Assembly (NCBI GenBank): GCA_964560425.1
Contig: CAZLLE010000062.1
Span: forward strand, 1-24,025
Origin: CAZLLE01 sp964560425
GTDB lineage: Bacteria; Campylobacterota; Campylobacteria; Campylobacterales; QNZT01
DNA length: 24,025 bases
Reading direction: 5' to 3'
Below the pieces are notes generated by a model that saw nothing but the letters and a program-made list of their open reading frames with translations, did not search any database and was not told the DNA's origin. Position numbers and translations under genes: made by a program. Below are positions 16,606 to 23,990 of this stretch, in pieces (position 1 is the first letter of the stretch; each line of letters begins with the position of its first letter).

Positions 16606-17001
16606 TATCTCATAGTTATAATATTTCCAGACTCCTTGCTCTTTTACAAAAAAGCTTTTCTCCTCTATTTTACCACCTTCAAAACTTGCAATAAACGAAA
16701 CAGATGATTTATTATCTCCGATCTCTTTAAACTCTATAATTTTTAAATTTTGCCAAATTGTTTCACGTGAAACAATTTCTAACTCTTTTTTCCACCTAAC
16801 TTTATCTTCTTCATAAAGTGGATTGTCTACATGTGTAGTTTTGATGATATAGTTTACCTCACCTACATAATAAGCACTATATCTACTCTTCATCAAAGTT
16901 AAAGCATTTGGGGCTAATGCCCCTTTATGATAAATCTGACAACACTTTTTATATTTTTTACCACTTCCACATGGACATGGACTATTTACGCTAATTTTCA
17001 T
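16594..17001 (-). CDS. ychJ: YchJ-like SEC-C motif protein
   Basis: This 135-residue protein opens with a SEC-C zinc-binding motif CPCGSGKKYKKCC (C9, C11, C20, C21), followed by the YchJ signature LMKSRYSAYYVGEVNYIIKTTH and a small NTF2-like domain (about 45-135). The family (UPF0225) is common but has no established function; the SEC-C motif binds zinc. It is a single gene between convergent and divergent neighbours. A perfect -10 box lies only six bases before the ATG and no Shine-Dalgarno is seen, so the mRNA may be leaderless. A parS palindrome is embedded in codons for VSRET. Confidence 0.88.
   Translation of the reverse strand: MKISVNSPCPCGSGKKYKKCCQIYHKGALAPNALTLMKSRYSAYYVGEVNYIIKTTHVDNPLYEEDKVRWKKELEIVSRETIWQNLKIIEFKEIGDNKSSVSFIASFEGGKIEEKSFFVKEQGVWKYYNYEILVS
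16759..16774. promoter_or_regulatory. parS site 1 (ParB/Spo0J binding palindrome) inside ychJ
   Basis: The 16-mer TGTTTCACGTGAAACA is a perfect palindrome, extended to 20 bp at 16757-16776, and matches the widespread bacterial parS consensus. It lies within the ychJ reading frame. Confidence 0.88.
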
Positions 17002-17007
17002 AGCGTT

Positions 17008-17013
17008 ATTATA
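17008..17013 (-). promoter_or_regulatory. Predicted -10 box of ychJ
   Basis: TATAAT on the minus strand with six bases between it and the ATG, placing the expected transcription start at or next to the A of the start codon. Confidence 0.5.
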
Positions 17014-17061
17014 GTCTCATTTTGATAATATATTTGTATTAATATAGGAGAGGAGATATCA

Positions 17062-17820
17062 ATGGAACATTTTGCTAAACGGATTATCCCATGTTTAGAT
17101 GTAGAAAATGGTCGTGTTGTTAAGGGGGTCAATTTTGTTGGTCTTCGTGATGCGGGTGATCCTGTGGAGGTTGCCAAAAGATATAATGATGAAGGTGCAG
17201 ATGAGATAACTTTTTTGGATATTAGAGCTAGTCATGATAATAGAGATACAATAGTTCATATAGTAGAGCAGGTTGCAAAAGAGGTTTTTATTCCATTAAC
17301 TGTTGGTGGTGGGATTAGAAAATTAGAAGATATTTATGCTCTGCTCAATGTTGGTTGCGATAAAGTAAGTGTAAATTCAGCAGCTATTCAAAATCCAAAT
17401 TTAATAAATGATGGAGCGAAACGGTTTGGTTCACAATGTATTGTAGTCGCTATTGATGCAAAACGAACAGGAGATAGTTGGAATATATATCTAAATGGTG
17501 GAAGAAAAGATACTAAAATTGATGCTATAGAGTGGGCAAAAGAGGCTTATAATAGAGGTGCAGGGGAGCTATTGGTTACATCTATGGATTGTGATGGTAC
17601 AAAAGCTGGATATGATAATGAACTAAACTCTCTAATAGCAAAAGAGGTATCTATACCAATTATTGCAAGTGGTGGAGCTGGGACTATGGAGCATATAAAA
17701 GAGTCATTTGAGAGAGGTGCAGATGCTGCCCTAGCCGCTTCGATTTTTCATTTTAAAGAGATTGATATTATGGATTTGAAGCGATATCTTAGGGATAATA
17801 ATATTCCTGTGAGGATATAA
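17062..17820 (+). CDS. hisF: Imidazole glycerol phosphate synthase subunit HisF
   Basis: This 252-residue (beta/alpha)8 barrel is the cyclase half of the HisF-HisH enzyme. It uses ammonia from HisH to convert PRFAR to imidazole glycerol phosphate and AICAR in histidine synthesis. Catalytic aspartates are D13 (IPCLDV) and D132 (VAIDAKR), and the phosphate-binding loops VGGGIR and ASGGAG are present. Length is normal. GGAGAGGAG precedes the ATG. HisH and other his genes are not in the window. It is followed after 2 bp by the phosphorylase-like gene, forming an operon with rlmN. Confidence 0.97.
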   Translation: MEHFAKRIIPCLDVENGRVVKGVNFVGLRDAGDPVEVAKRYNDEGADEITFLDIRASHDNRDTIVHIVEQVAKEVFIPLTVGGGIRKLEDIYALLNVGCDKVSVNSAAIQNPNLINDGAKRFGSQCIVVAIDAKRTGDSWNIYLNGGRKDTKIDAIEWAKEAYNRGAGELLVTSMDCDGTKAGYDNELNSLIAKEVSIPIIASGGAGTMEHIKESFERGADAALAASIFHFKEIDIMDLKRYLRDNNIPVRI

Positions 17821-17822
17821 AA

Positions 17823-18389
17823 GTGATTGTTTGTGCTGGAAATAATGAGACTTTTCCATTTGCTACAGCTATAGGTGTTGGATTGATTGAGAGTGCTATG
17901 AATCTTACAAGAATGGCTCTTTTTGATAAGCCTGAATATCTAATATTTATTGGAAGTGCAGGGAGCTATGGTAAATATAAACCTTTTGATATTGTAGAAT
18001 CTTCTATAGGATCTAACATAGAGTTATCTTTTTTGGATAATAACTCTTATACTCCGATTGATAATGTAATTGAGGCATACAAAGATGAAAAAAATGTTTC
18101 ACGTGGAACAATTGCCACTTCAAAAGATATTGTAAACTCTAGTAATTATATTACAACCAATATGGAATTAGCTCAAAAATATCGAAAATATGGAGTCGAA
18201 CTTGAAAATATGGAGTTTTTTTCCGTTTTGAAAATAGCACAAGAGTTTGAAATACCACTACATGGTATTTTTGTAATTACAAACTATTGCGATAAAGAGG
18301 CACATGATATGTTTTTAACAAATCATGAGAAGGCAAAAGCCCTACTCTCTGTTTATATGTTAGATAAATATAAGGATTTAAAGAGATGA
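17823..18389 (+). CDS. Short purine-nucleoside phosphorylase / MTA-SAH nucleosidase-like protein
   Basis: This 188-residue protein of the PNP/UDP phosphorylase superfamily starts with GTG and has GAGG about 8 bp upstream. Recognisable parts are CAGNNETFPFATAIGVGLIESA, the GSAGSYG loop (about residues 44-50) and VELENMEFFSV, matching the ribose-binding E-x-E region. The segment aligning with the usual purine-binding S-D motif reads ITNYCD, so the catalytic Asp seems to be Asn (alignment by eye). It is shorter than most members (~230 residues). The role is probably nucleoside salvage, but substrate and even activity are uncertain. It overlaps rlmN by 4 bp (ATGA). A parS site is embedded in codons for VSRGT. 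Confidence 0.7.
   Translation: MIVCAGNNETFPFATAIGVGLIESAMNLTRMALFDKPEYLIFIGSAGSYGKYKPFDIVESSIGSNIELSFLDNNSYTPIDNVIEAYKDEKNVSRGTIATSKDIVNSSNYITTNMELAQKYRKYGVELENMEFFSVLKIAQEFEIPLHGIFVITNYCDKEAHDMFLTNHEKAKALLSVYMLDKYKDLKR
18095..18110. promoter_or_regulatory. parS site 2 inside the phosphorylase-like gene
   Basis: The 16-mer TGTTTCACGTGGAACA equals the classical Bacillus subtilis parS sequence (read on one strand), with one mismatch to perfect symmetry. Confidence 0.9.
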
Positions 18390-19456
18390 AACAATCTATT
18401 TTGGATTTTACCAAAGATGAATTAGCTCAAAAAGTAAAACCATCATTTAGAGCAAAACAGATTTTTCACTGGATATATCAAAAACAAATTAATAGTTTTG
18501 ATGAGATGAAAAATCTACCAAAAGATCTAAAAGAGAGTCTTAAAAATGATTATGTTTTTAATCCTTTAGAGATAGTTCATGTAGAAAAAAGCTCTGATGG
18601 AAGTAAAAAATATCTATTTCGTTGCTATGATGGTTATACTATGGAAACTGTGTTATTACCAATGAAAAAAGAGATTAAAAATGATGAAGGAAGAATCACT
18701 CAAGAGGTGAAATATACGGTGTGTGTATCAAGTCAGGTTGGTTGCAAAATAGGGTGTGCATTTTGTTTAACAGCAAAAGGAGGTTTCAAACGAGATCTTT
18801 CTGCTGGAGAGATTGTTGCTCAAGTCTTGATACTCAAAAATGAGAACAACATAGCCCATAATCGCCGTGTGAATATCGTCTATATGGGTATGGGTGAACC
18901 TCTTGATAATATTGATAATGTAACTCAAGCAATTAAAATCTTTAATGACCTTGATGGATTGGTGATTGGATCACGAAGACAGACAATATCTACAAGTGGA
19001 CTAAGTCATCAAATAGAGAAACTAGGGAAGATGAATTTGGGAGTTTTACTTGCTATTTCACTCCACGCTGTAGATGATCAATTAAGAGAAAAGTTGATGC
19101 CAATTAACAAAGCATATAATATTGAATCAGTTATTAATGCTGTACGAAATTTTCCAATAGATGCACGAAAGAGGGTAATGTTTGAATATTTGGTTATGAA
19201 AAATCTAAATGATGATATCAAAAGTGCAAAAAAGTTAGTATCACTTCTACATGGAATCAAATCAAAAGTAAATCTAATATACTTTAATCCCTACCCTAAT
19301 TCACCATTTCAAAGACCCTCAGAAAAAGATATGATGAGTTTCAAAAATTATCTGAATGATCATGGTATTTTATGTACAATCCGACAATCAAAAGGATTGG
19401 ATATAAGTGCTGCATGTGGACAATTAAAGGAGAAAACAGACAATGACATATCTTGA
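18386..19456 (+). CDS. rlmN: Dual-specificity RNA methyltransferase RlmN
   Basis: This 356-residue radical SAM enzyme methylates C2 of A2503 in 23S rRNA and A37 in some tRNAs. The cluster motif is C120-x3-C124-x2-C127 (GCKIGCAFC). The two catalytic cysteines are C113 (VCVSSQ) and C344 (DISAACGQL). YMGMGEPLDN and STSGLSHQI match the family, and length is normal. It overlaps the upstream gene by 4 bp and a downstream microprotein by 14 bp, suggesting translational coupling. Confidence 0.96.
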   Translation: MKQSILDFTKDELAQKVKPSFRAKQIFHWIYQKQINSFDEMKNLPKDLKESLKNDYVFNPLEIVHVEKSSDGSKKYLFRCYDGYTMETVLLPMKKEIKNDEGRITQEVKYTVCVSSQVGCKIGCAFCLTAKGGFKRDLSAGEIVAQVLILKNENNIAHNRRVNIVYMGMGEPLDNIDNVTQAIKIFNDLDGLVIGSRRQTISTSGLSHQIEKLGKMNLGVLLAISLHAVDDQLREKLMPINKAYNIESVINAVRNFPIDARKRVMFEYLVMKNLNDDIKSAKKLVSLLHGIKSKVNLIYFNPYPNSPFQRPSEKDMMSFKNYLNDHGILCTIRQSKGLDISAACGQLKEKTDNDIS

Positions 19457-19541
19457 TTATGCTCAAATTGGATTTATAATAATTATTGTTGTTATAGGTG
19501 TTGGTGGCTTGATAAAAGTTGCTTTACTTGATAAAGATTAG
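19443..19541 (+). CDS. 32-residue single-span membrane microprotein
   Basis: An ATG inside the rlmN 3' end opens a 32-codon frame ending at TAG. The product begins MTYLDYAQIG, has a strongly hydrophobic Ile/Val/Gly segment at about residues 9-24, and ends KVALLDKD, with a Lys and an acidic tail. AAAGGAG lies upstream with a spacer of about 11 bases. It occupies almost the entire gap to the convergent RluD-type gene, and its stop overlaps that gene's stop by 4 bp, which argues that it is a real gene in this compact genome. The function is unknown. Confidence 0.6.
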   Translation: MTYLDYAQIGFIIIIVVIGVGGLIKVALLDKD

Positions 19542-20431
19542 ATATTTAAATGATCCAATAAATTTTGTTTTGAGTAGAGTTTGAATCTATTATAATATTT
19601 AAACTCTATCCAATTAGCTTGAAGTAGTAGGCGACTAGCCCCACTCTCTTTTATTCGTTCTTTTTGATCTAAAACACCATTTAAATAGTCATCTGCTACT
19701 CTAAAATCAACTCCATAAATTGGATCACCAACTATAGAATGTTTCACGTGAAACAAATGGACTCTAATTTGATGTTGCCTTCCTGTAATTGGTGTAGCTT
19801 CTATTAGTGTAATATTTTTATTTGGAAAATATTCAATAGGAGTAATAATTGTTTGTGCTTTTTTGCCCTTATCATCAATATGAACTTTCAATTTTATATC
19901 AGAAAAATCACGATTTTTGAGAATAGGGGCTTTGATATTTAGTACTTGATCTATTTTACCATTTACCAATGCAAGATATCCCTTTTTGATCTCTCTATTT
20001 TCAAACTGCTGTTTTATAATCTTTTCTGCTTCTCTATGTTTTGAAGCCAAAACTAAACCACTTGTCTCTTTATCTATTCTATGAGTAATATTTGCATTTT
20101 TGCCATACTGATATTTTATCTCATGAGTTAGAGAATAGGGTGTTTTTTTATTTGCAGGATGAACTAAAATACCACTAGGTTTATCATAAAGTGCAAAATT
20201 AGAAGTTTCAAAAATAGGTTTTAATCCTTTTGTAGTAGGTTCAAAAATAATTACCCCTACTTCTCCAAATAATAATTCATGTTTTTTTATTACTACTTGA
20301 TTGTTTAAATATACTCTTTTTTTATCAATCCATCTTTGAGCTTCTCTCATCGAAAGATCAAAATTATCTATAAGAAATTTAAAGGCTTTTATCTCTGAGT
20401 GAATTGTGAAGTTTTTAATTTTATAGGACAT
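19538..20431 (-). CDS. RluA/RluD-family 23S rRNA pseudouridine synthase
   Basis: This 297-residue protein has an S4-like N-terminal domain (about 10-65) and an RluA-family catalytic domain with HRIDKETSGLVLASK, where D120 is the catalytic aspartate, plus GRQHQIRVHLFH and DPIYG. It pseudouridylates rRNA or tRNA; whether it corresponds to RluC or RluD is undecided. A -10 box sits five bases before the ATG and AGGAG directly abuts the ATG, so the start may be leaderless. A parS palindrome is embedded in the codons for LFHVKHS. It is convergent with the microprotein gene. Confidence 0.9.
   Translation of the reverse strand: MSYKIKNFTIHSEIKAFKFLIDNFDLSMREAQRWIDKKRVYLNNQVVIKKHELLFGEVGVIIFEPTTKGLKPIFETSNFALYDKPSGILVHPANKKTPYSLTHEIKYQYGKNANITHRIDKETSGLVLASKHREAEKIIKQQFENREIKKGYLALVNGKIDQVLNIKAPILKNRDFSDIKLKVHIDDKGKKAQTIITPIEYFPNKNITLIEATPITGRQHQIRVHLFHVKHSIVGDPIYGVDFRVADDYLNGVLDQKERIKESGASRLLLQANWIEFKYYNRFKLYSKQNLLDHLNI
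19740..19755. promoter_or_regulatory. parS site 3 inside the RluD-type gene
   Basis: The 16-mer TGTTTCACGTGAAACA, a perfect palindrome identical to site 1, lies 1.6 kb from site 2. Confidence 0.9.
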
Positions 20432-20436
20432 CTCCT

Positions 20437-20442
20437 ATTATA
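20437..20442 (-). promoter_or_regulatory. Predicted -10 box of the RluD-type gene
   Basis: TATAAT on the minus strand with five bases to the ATG at 20431; the expected transcription start coincides with the start codon. Confidence 0.5.
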
Positions 20443-20474
20443 GCATTTGTTTTTTATTTTTAAATAATGTATAG

Positions 20475-20493
20475 TATAAAGTGTCACTTTGTA
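20475..20493. promoter_or_regulatory. 19-bp imperfect palindrome upstream of the epimerase gene
   Basis: TATAAAGTG-T-CACTTTGTA is an inverted repeat matching at 8 of 9 positions, in the 153-bp divergent region. It lies about 57 bp upstream of the epimerase -10 and 33 bp beyond the leftward -10. It could be an operator; no regulator is assigned. Confidence 0.35.
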
Positions 20494-20549
20494 TATCGTG
20501 ATAAAAGAATTGTATAGAAATAAAAAAATGATTTAGGCATATATTTTGC

Positions 20550-20555
20550 TACAAT
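20550..20555 (+). promoter_or_regulatory. Predicted -10 box for the epimerase gene
   Basis: TACAAT preceded by TTTTGC, 29 bp before the ATG, with a TAGG-type ribosome binding site (CTTAGGAAA) in between. Confidence 0.5.
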
Positions 20556-20584
20556 AGTTTAAAAGACTATTCTTAGGAAAATAT

Positions 20585-21637
20585 ATGAAAATTTTATTAA
20601 CTGGTACAGCTGGATTTATCGGGTATCATGTCGCTTTAAAGCTTCTTGAAAGAGGGGATGAAGTAGTTGGTCTTGATAATATCAATGACTATTATGATGT
20701 AAATCTAAAGTATGGAAGAGTTCAAGAACTTGGTATCAACAAAGATGATATCAAAGATAATATTTTAATTACCTCTTCTAAATATAAAAATCATAAATTT
20801 ATCAAACTTGATCTTAGTGATAGAGAGAATATGCAAAAACTTTTTGAAAATGATAAGTTTGATGCTGTATGTAATCTTGCAGCACAAGCGGGAGTGAGAT
20901 ATTCATTAGAAAATCCAAATGCTTATATTGACTCTAATATAGTTGGTTTTATGAATATTTTAGAGGGGTGTAGGCATAGTGGTGTAAAAAATCTATCTTA
21001 TGCCTCTAGCTCTTCAGTTTATGGACTCAATAAATCGCAACCATTTAAGACAAGTGATCATACCGATCATCCTGTCAGTCTATATGCAGCTATAAAAAAA
21101 TCAAATGAGATGATGGCTCATACATATAGTCATCTATATAATATTAGTACAACTGGTTTAAGATTTTTTACTGTTTATGGACCTTGGGGGAGACCTGATA
21201 TGGCTCCTATGCTTTTTAGTGATGCGATGCTTCATGATAGAGAGATAAAAGTATTTAATCATGGAAATATGAGTAGAGATTTTACATATATTGATGATAT
21301 TGTAGATGGAGTAATTAAAGTAATTGATAATCCTGCCTCTTGTGATAAAGATTGGAATGCCTCCAACCCAGATCCATCTTCATCTTCAGCTCCTTATAAA
21401 ATATATAATATTGGAAATAATTCACCTATAAAATTGATGGATTTTATCTCTGCTCTTGAAGATCAATTGAATATAAAAGCTCAAAAAAATTTCATGGATA
21501 TGCAAGCTGGTGATGTTGAGAGTACTTATGCAGATGTTCAAGGCTTGATTGATGATTTGGGTTATAAACCAGATACTCCAATTGAAAAAGGTGTGGAGAA
21601 TTTTATAAAGTGGTATAGGGAATTTTATAATATTTAA
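20585..21637 (+). CDS. Nucleotide-sugar epimerase, UDP-glucuronate 4-epimerase type
   Basis: This is a 350-residue extended short-chain dehydrogenase. The NAD-binding GTAGFIG is at 7-13, the acidic NAD-ribose residue is in GLDNINDYYD, the catalytic SSSVYG at 142-147, and the Y167-x3-K171 pair in YAAIK. The DNINDYYDxxLK segment and the RFFTVYGPWGRPDMA motif are typical of UDP-glucuronate 4-epimerases, which make UDP-galacturonate for capsule, LPS or O-antigen. A UDP-GlcNAc/GalNAc epimerase is the main alternative. It is a single gene with its own promoter, and no glycosyltransferases are visible nearby. Confidence 0.88.
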   Translation: MKILLTGTAGFIGYHVALKLLERGDEVVGLDNINDYYDVNLKYGRVQELGINKDDIKDNILITSSKYKNHKFIKLDLSDRENMQKLFENDKFDAVCNLAAQAGVRYSLENPNAYIDSNIVGFMNILEGCRHSGVKNLSYASSSSVYGLNKSQPFKTSDHTDHPVSLYAAIKKSNEMMAHTYSHLYNISTTGLRFFTVYGPWGRPDMAPMLFSDAMLHDREIKVFNHGNMSRDFTYIDDIVDGVIKVIDNPASCDKDWNASNPDPSSSSAPYKIYNIGNNSPIKLMDFISALEDQLNIKAQKNFMDMQAGDVESTYADVQGLIDDLGYKPDTPIEKGVENFIKWYREFYNI

Positions 21638-21645
21638 ATATTTGA

Positions 21646-21651
21646 TATAAT
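21646..21651 (+). promoter_or_regulatory. Predicted -10 box for the sdhAB genes
   Basis: TATAAT preceded by TTTGA, 26 bp before the ATG at 21678, in a 40-bp gap after the epimerase stop. AGGATGGGG provides the ribosome binding site. Confidence 0.55.
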
Positions 21652-21677
21652 ATTATCTTTAAGTATAGGATGGGGAA

Positions 21678-23252
21678 ATGTTATATGATATATTAATTAT
21701 AGGAAGTGGTGGAGCTGGGCTTAGTGCTGCTCTTCATGCTTCAAAGAGTGGAGCAAAGGTTGTTGTAGTCTCAGAGGGCTATCCAACTCGCTCTCAAACA
21801 TGTATGGCTCAAGGTGGTATTAATGCTGCTTTGGCAAATATGGATAGTGATTCTACTATCTCACATATTGAAGATACTATTGCTTCATCAAAGAGGCTAG
21901 GATCCTCAAAGATGATTACAAAGCTTTGTAAAGGGGCTATTGAGTCTATAGATTGGCTTGAATCTATTGGTGTGCCATTTAGTCGTACCAAAGATAACAA
22001 AATTGCTCAAAGACGACTTGGTGGGGCTTCTCATCAGAGGGCTTGTTATTCACAAGATTATACTGGACTCAAAATTTTACATACACTCTATGATCAATCT
22101 CTCAAAGAGGGAATTAAATTTTTGAATGAGCGATTTTTGCTTAATTTATCGGTTGCTGATAATAGCGTAAAAGGTGCAACTTTTTTAAATATTAGAGATA
22201 GTAGTATAGAGTATATAGAAGCCAAAAGTGTAATTATGGCAACTGGCGGGTATAGTGCGATCTATTATGGATTTACTACAAATACAAATCAATCTACAGG
22301 TGATGGAATAGCCTCAGCACTAAGAGCAGGGGCTAAAATAAGTAATATGGAGTTTATGCAGTTTCACCCTACAGGACTTAAAAACTCAGGTATTTTGATT
22401 AGTGAGAGTGCTAGAGGGGCAGGGGGTTATCTTGTCAATCAAAAAGGTGAAAGATTTATTGATGAGCTTAAACCTAGAGATGAAGTGAGTCGTGCTATTT
22501 ATGCTCAAATAGAAGATGGCAATGAGGTCTTTTTAGATATTCGTCATTTGGGTGAAGAGTTTATCAATGAGAATATTCCTCAAGAGAGAAGACTTGCTAT
22601 CACTTATGAGAGTGTTGATCCTGTATCTGAACTTATTCCTATTGCTCCTGTAGCCCACTACTCTATGGGCGGTATCTCTGTAGATGATAATCTTATGAGT
22701 AGTATAGATGGACTATTTGCTGTTGGCGAATCTTCTAATGCTAGAGTTCATGGGGCTAATAGGCTTGGCGGTAATTCACTATTGGAGATTATTGTTTTTG
22801 GTTCTTTATGTGGCAAAAATGCTGCTAAATTTGCAAAAGATGTAGAGTATAAAGCTAATACTAAACAGCTACAAAAAGATCAAGATTTTATTGATAATAT
22901 CTTTAATATGCCTAAAGAGATAGATTTTTATCAAAAAAGGGAGCTTCTAGGTTCTCTATTTTATAAAAATGCAGGAATTATCAGAGAAGATAAAAGGCTT
23001 AAGTTGCTATTAGAAGATCTGAAACAGATGCAAAAAAATCTACCACTCATGGGAATTGTTGATGGTGGAAAAACTTATAATACAAACTTGATAGAGTTTA
23101 TCAAATTTGGTAATGTTTTGGAAATTGGTGAAATAATTTTGCTTCATGCCATTGATAGGCAAGAGAGTAGAGGGGCTCACTATCGAGAGGATTTTCCACT
23201 TTTAGATGAAAAATTTTCTCATGACTCTATTTTTGAAAAGGTGGTGAAATAG
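21678..23252 (+). CDS. sdhA: Succinate dehydrogenase/fumarate reductase flavoprotein subunit
   Basis: This 524-residue protein has the FAD-binding fold GSGGAGLSAAL (about 9-19), then YPTRSQTCMAQGGINAAL, the active-site HPTG loop, RGAGGYLVN, the PVAHYSMGG His motif and RLGGNSLLE. It oxidises succinate or reduces fumarate, passing electrons to the Fe-S subunit encoded directly downstream (no gap). In canonical SdhA/FrdA the FAD is covalently bound to a His at the position occupied here by Gln40, so FAD may be non-covalent. It is shorter than E. coli SdhA (588). L-aspartate oxidase (NadB) is a homologue, but the TRSQT...AQGGINAAL signature and the adjacent Fe-S subunit favour Sdh. Confidence 0.87.
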   Translation: MLYDILIIGSGGAGLSAALHASKSGAKVVVVSEGYPTRSQTCMAQGGINAALANMDSDSTISHIEDTIASSKRLGSSKMITKLCKGAIESIDWLESIGVPFSRTKDNKIAQRRLGGASHQRACYSQDYTGLKILHTLYDQSLKEGIKFLNERFLLNLSVADNSVKGATFLNIRDSSIEYIEAKSVIMATGGYSAIYYGFTTNTNQSTGDGIASALRAGAKISNMEFMQFHPTGLKNSGILISESARGAGGYLVNQKGERFIDELKPRDEVSRAIYAQIEDGNEVFLDIRHLGEEFINENIPQERRLAITYESVDPVSELIPIAPVAHYSMGGISVDDNLMSSIDGLFAVGESSNARVHGANRLGGNSLLEIIVFGSLCGKNAAKFAKDVEYKANTKQLQKDQDFIDNIFNMPKEIDFYQKRELLGSLFYKNAGIIREDKRLKLLLEDLKQMQKNLPLMGIVDGGKTYNTNLIEFIKFGNVLEIGEIILLHAIDRQESRGAHYREDFPLLDEKFSHDSIFEKVVK

Positions 23253-23978
23253 ATGAAAATATCAATTAAAAGATTTTGTCCCCAAAGAGTTCCAAAAGGT
23301 TCTATAGATGTTGATTATAAAGTATCTGATAAAGTAAAAACACTCTTAGATGCACTTACTTTTATCAAAACTATGCAAGATCCAACACTTACATTTAGTA
23401 GCGGATGCAAAAGTGAAGTTTGTGGAAGTTGTGCAGTTAGGGTAAATGGAAAAGAGAAATTAGCTTGTGCTTATAAGATTAAAGATGGTGATATTGTAGA
23501 ACCGCTCTCTAAAATGAAAGTTTTGAAAGATTTAGTAGTTGATCATCAAAAAGCACAAGATACTTTGATTCGTGTCAAAAGTTGGCTTTCAGATGAGAGT
23601 AAAAAACATGACATATCTATCCAAGAGGAGAAAAAGATAGAGAAACAGACAGATTGTATTTTGTGCTCAAGCTGTTTTAGTTCATGTCCTGTTCTTGAAG
23701 TAGATGATATGTTTTTGGGACCTTTTGCTTTAACTAGAAGTTATCGTTATATTAGTGATATACGATGTGACGATGAAAAAGAGAAAATTGATGAGGTACA
23801 AACCAAAGGAGTTTGGGATTGTACGCTATGTGGAGAGTGTACTTTGGCTTGTCCTCAAGGTATTGATCCCAAAATGGATATTATAAATTTAAGGTCAAAA
23901 AGTGTACAACATGGATATAGTGATCCATCATTTAGTAATGGTGGATTTGATGATTTTGGATTTAATCCAAGTTTTTAA
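23253..23978 (+). CDS. sdhB: Succinate dehydrogenase/fumarate reductase iron-sulfur subunit with an extra Cys
   Basis: This 241-residue protein has an N-terminal plant-type [2Fe-2S] domain (C52, C57, C60, C72) and a C-terminal domain with two complete ferredoxin motifs: C135-x2-C-x2-C-x3-C145-P and C190-x2-C-x2-C-x3-C200-P. Canonical SdhB has only three Cys in the last motif, giving [3Fe-4S]; the fourth Cys here predicts a second [4Fe-4S], as known for type E succinate:quinone reductases of archaea such as Sulfolobus. The start directly follows the sdhA stop. No membrane-anchor subunit follows; the next gene is yajQ. The C-terminus is Gly/Phe/Asp-rich. Confidence 0.9.
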   Translation: MKISIKRFCPQRVPKGSIDVDYKVSDKVKTLLDALTFIKTMQDPTLTFSSGCKSEVCGSCAVRVNGKEKLACAYKIKDGDIVEPLSKMKVLKDLVVDHQKAQDTLIRVKSWLSDESKKHDISIQEEKKIEKQTDCILCSSCFSSCPVLEVDDMFLGPFALTRSYRYISDIRCDDEKEKIDEVQTKGVWDCTLCGECTLACPQGIDPKMDIINLRSKSVQHGYSDPSFSNGGFDDFGFNPSF

Positions 23979-23990
23979 AAGGATATAAAG

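Noticed and set aside
21678..23252. L-aspartate oxidase NadB
   Set aside because: The homologous fold fits, but the TRSQT...AQGGINAAL signature and the directly adjacent Fe-S subunit favour succinate dehydrogenase/fumarate reductase.
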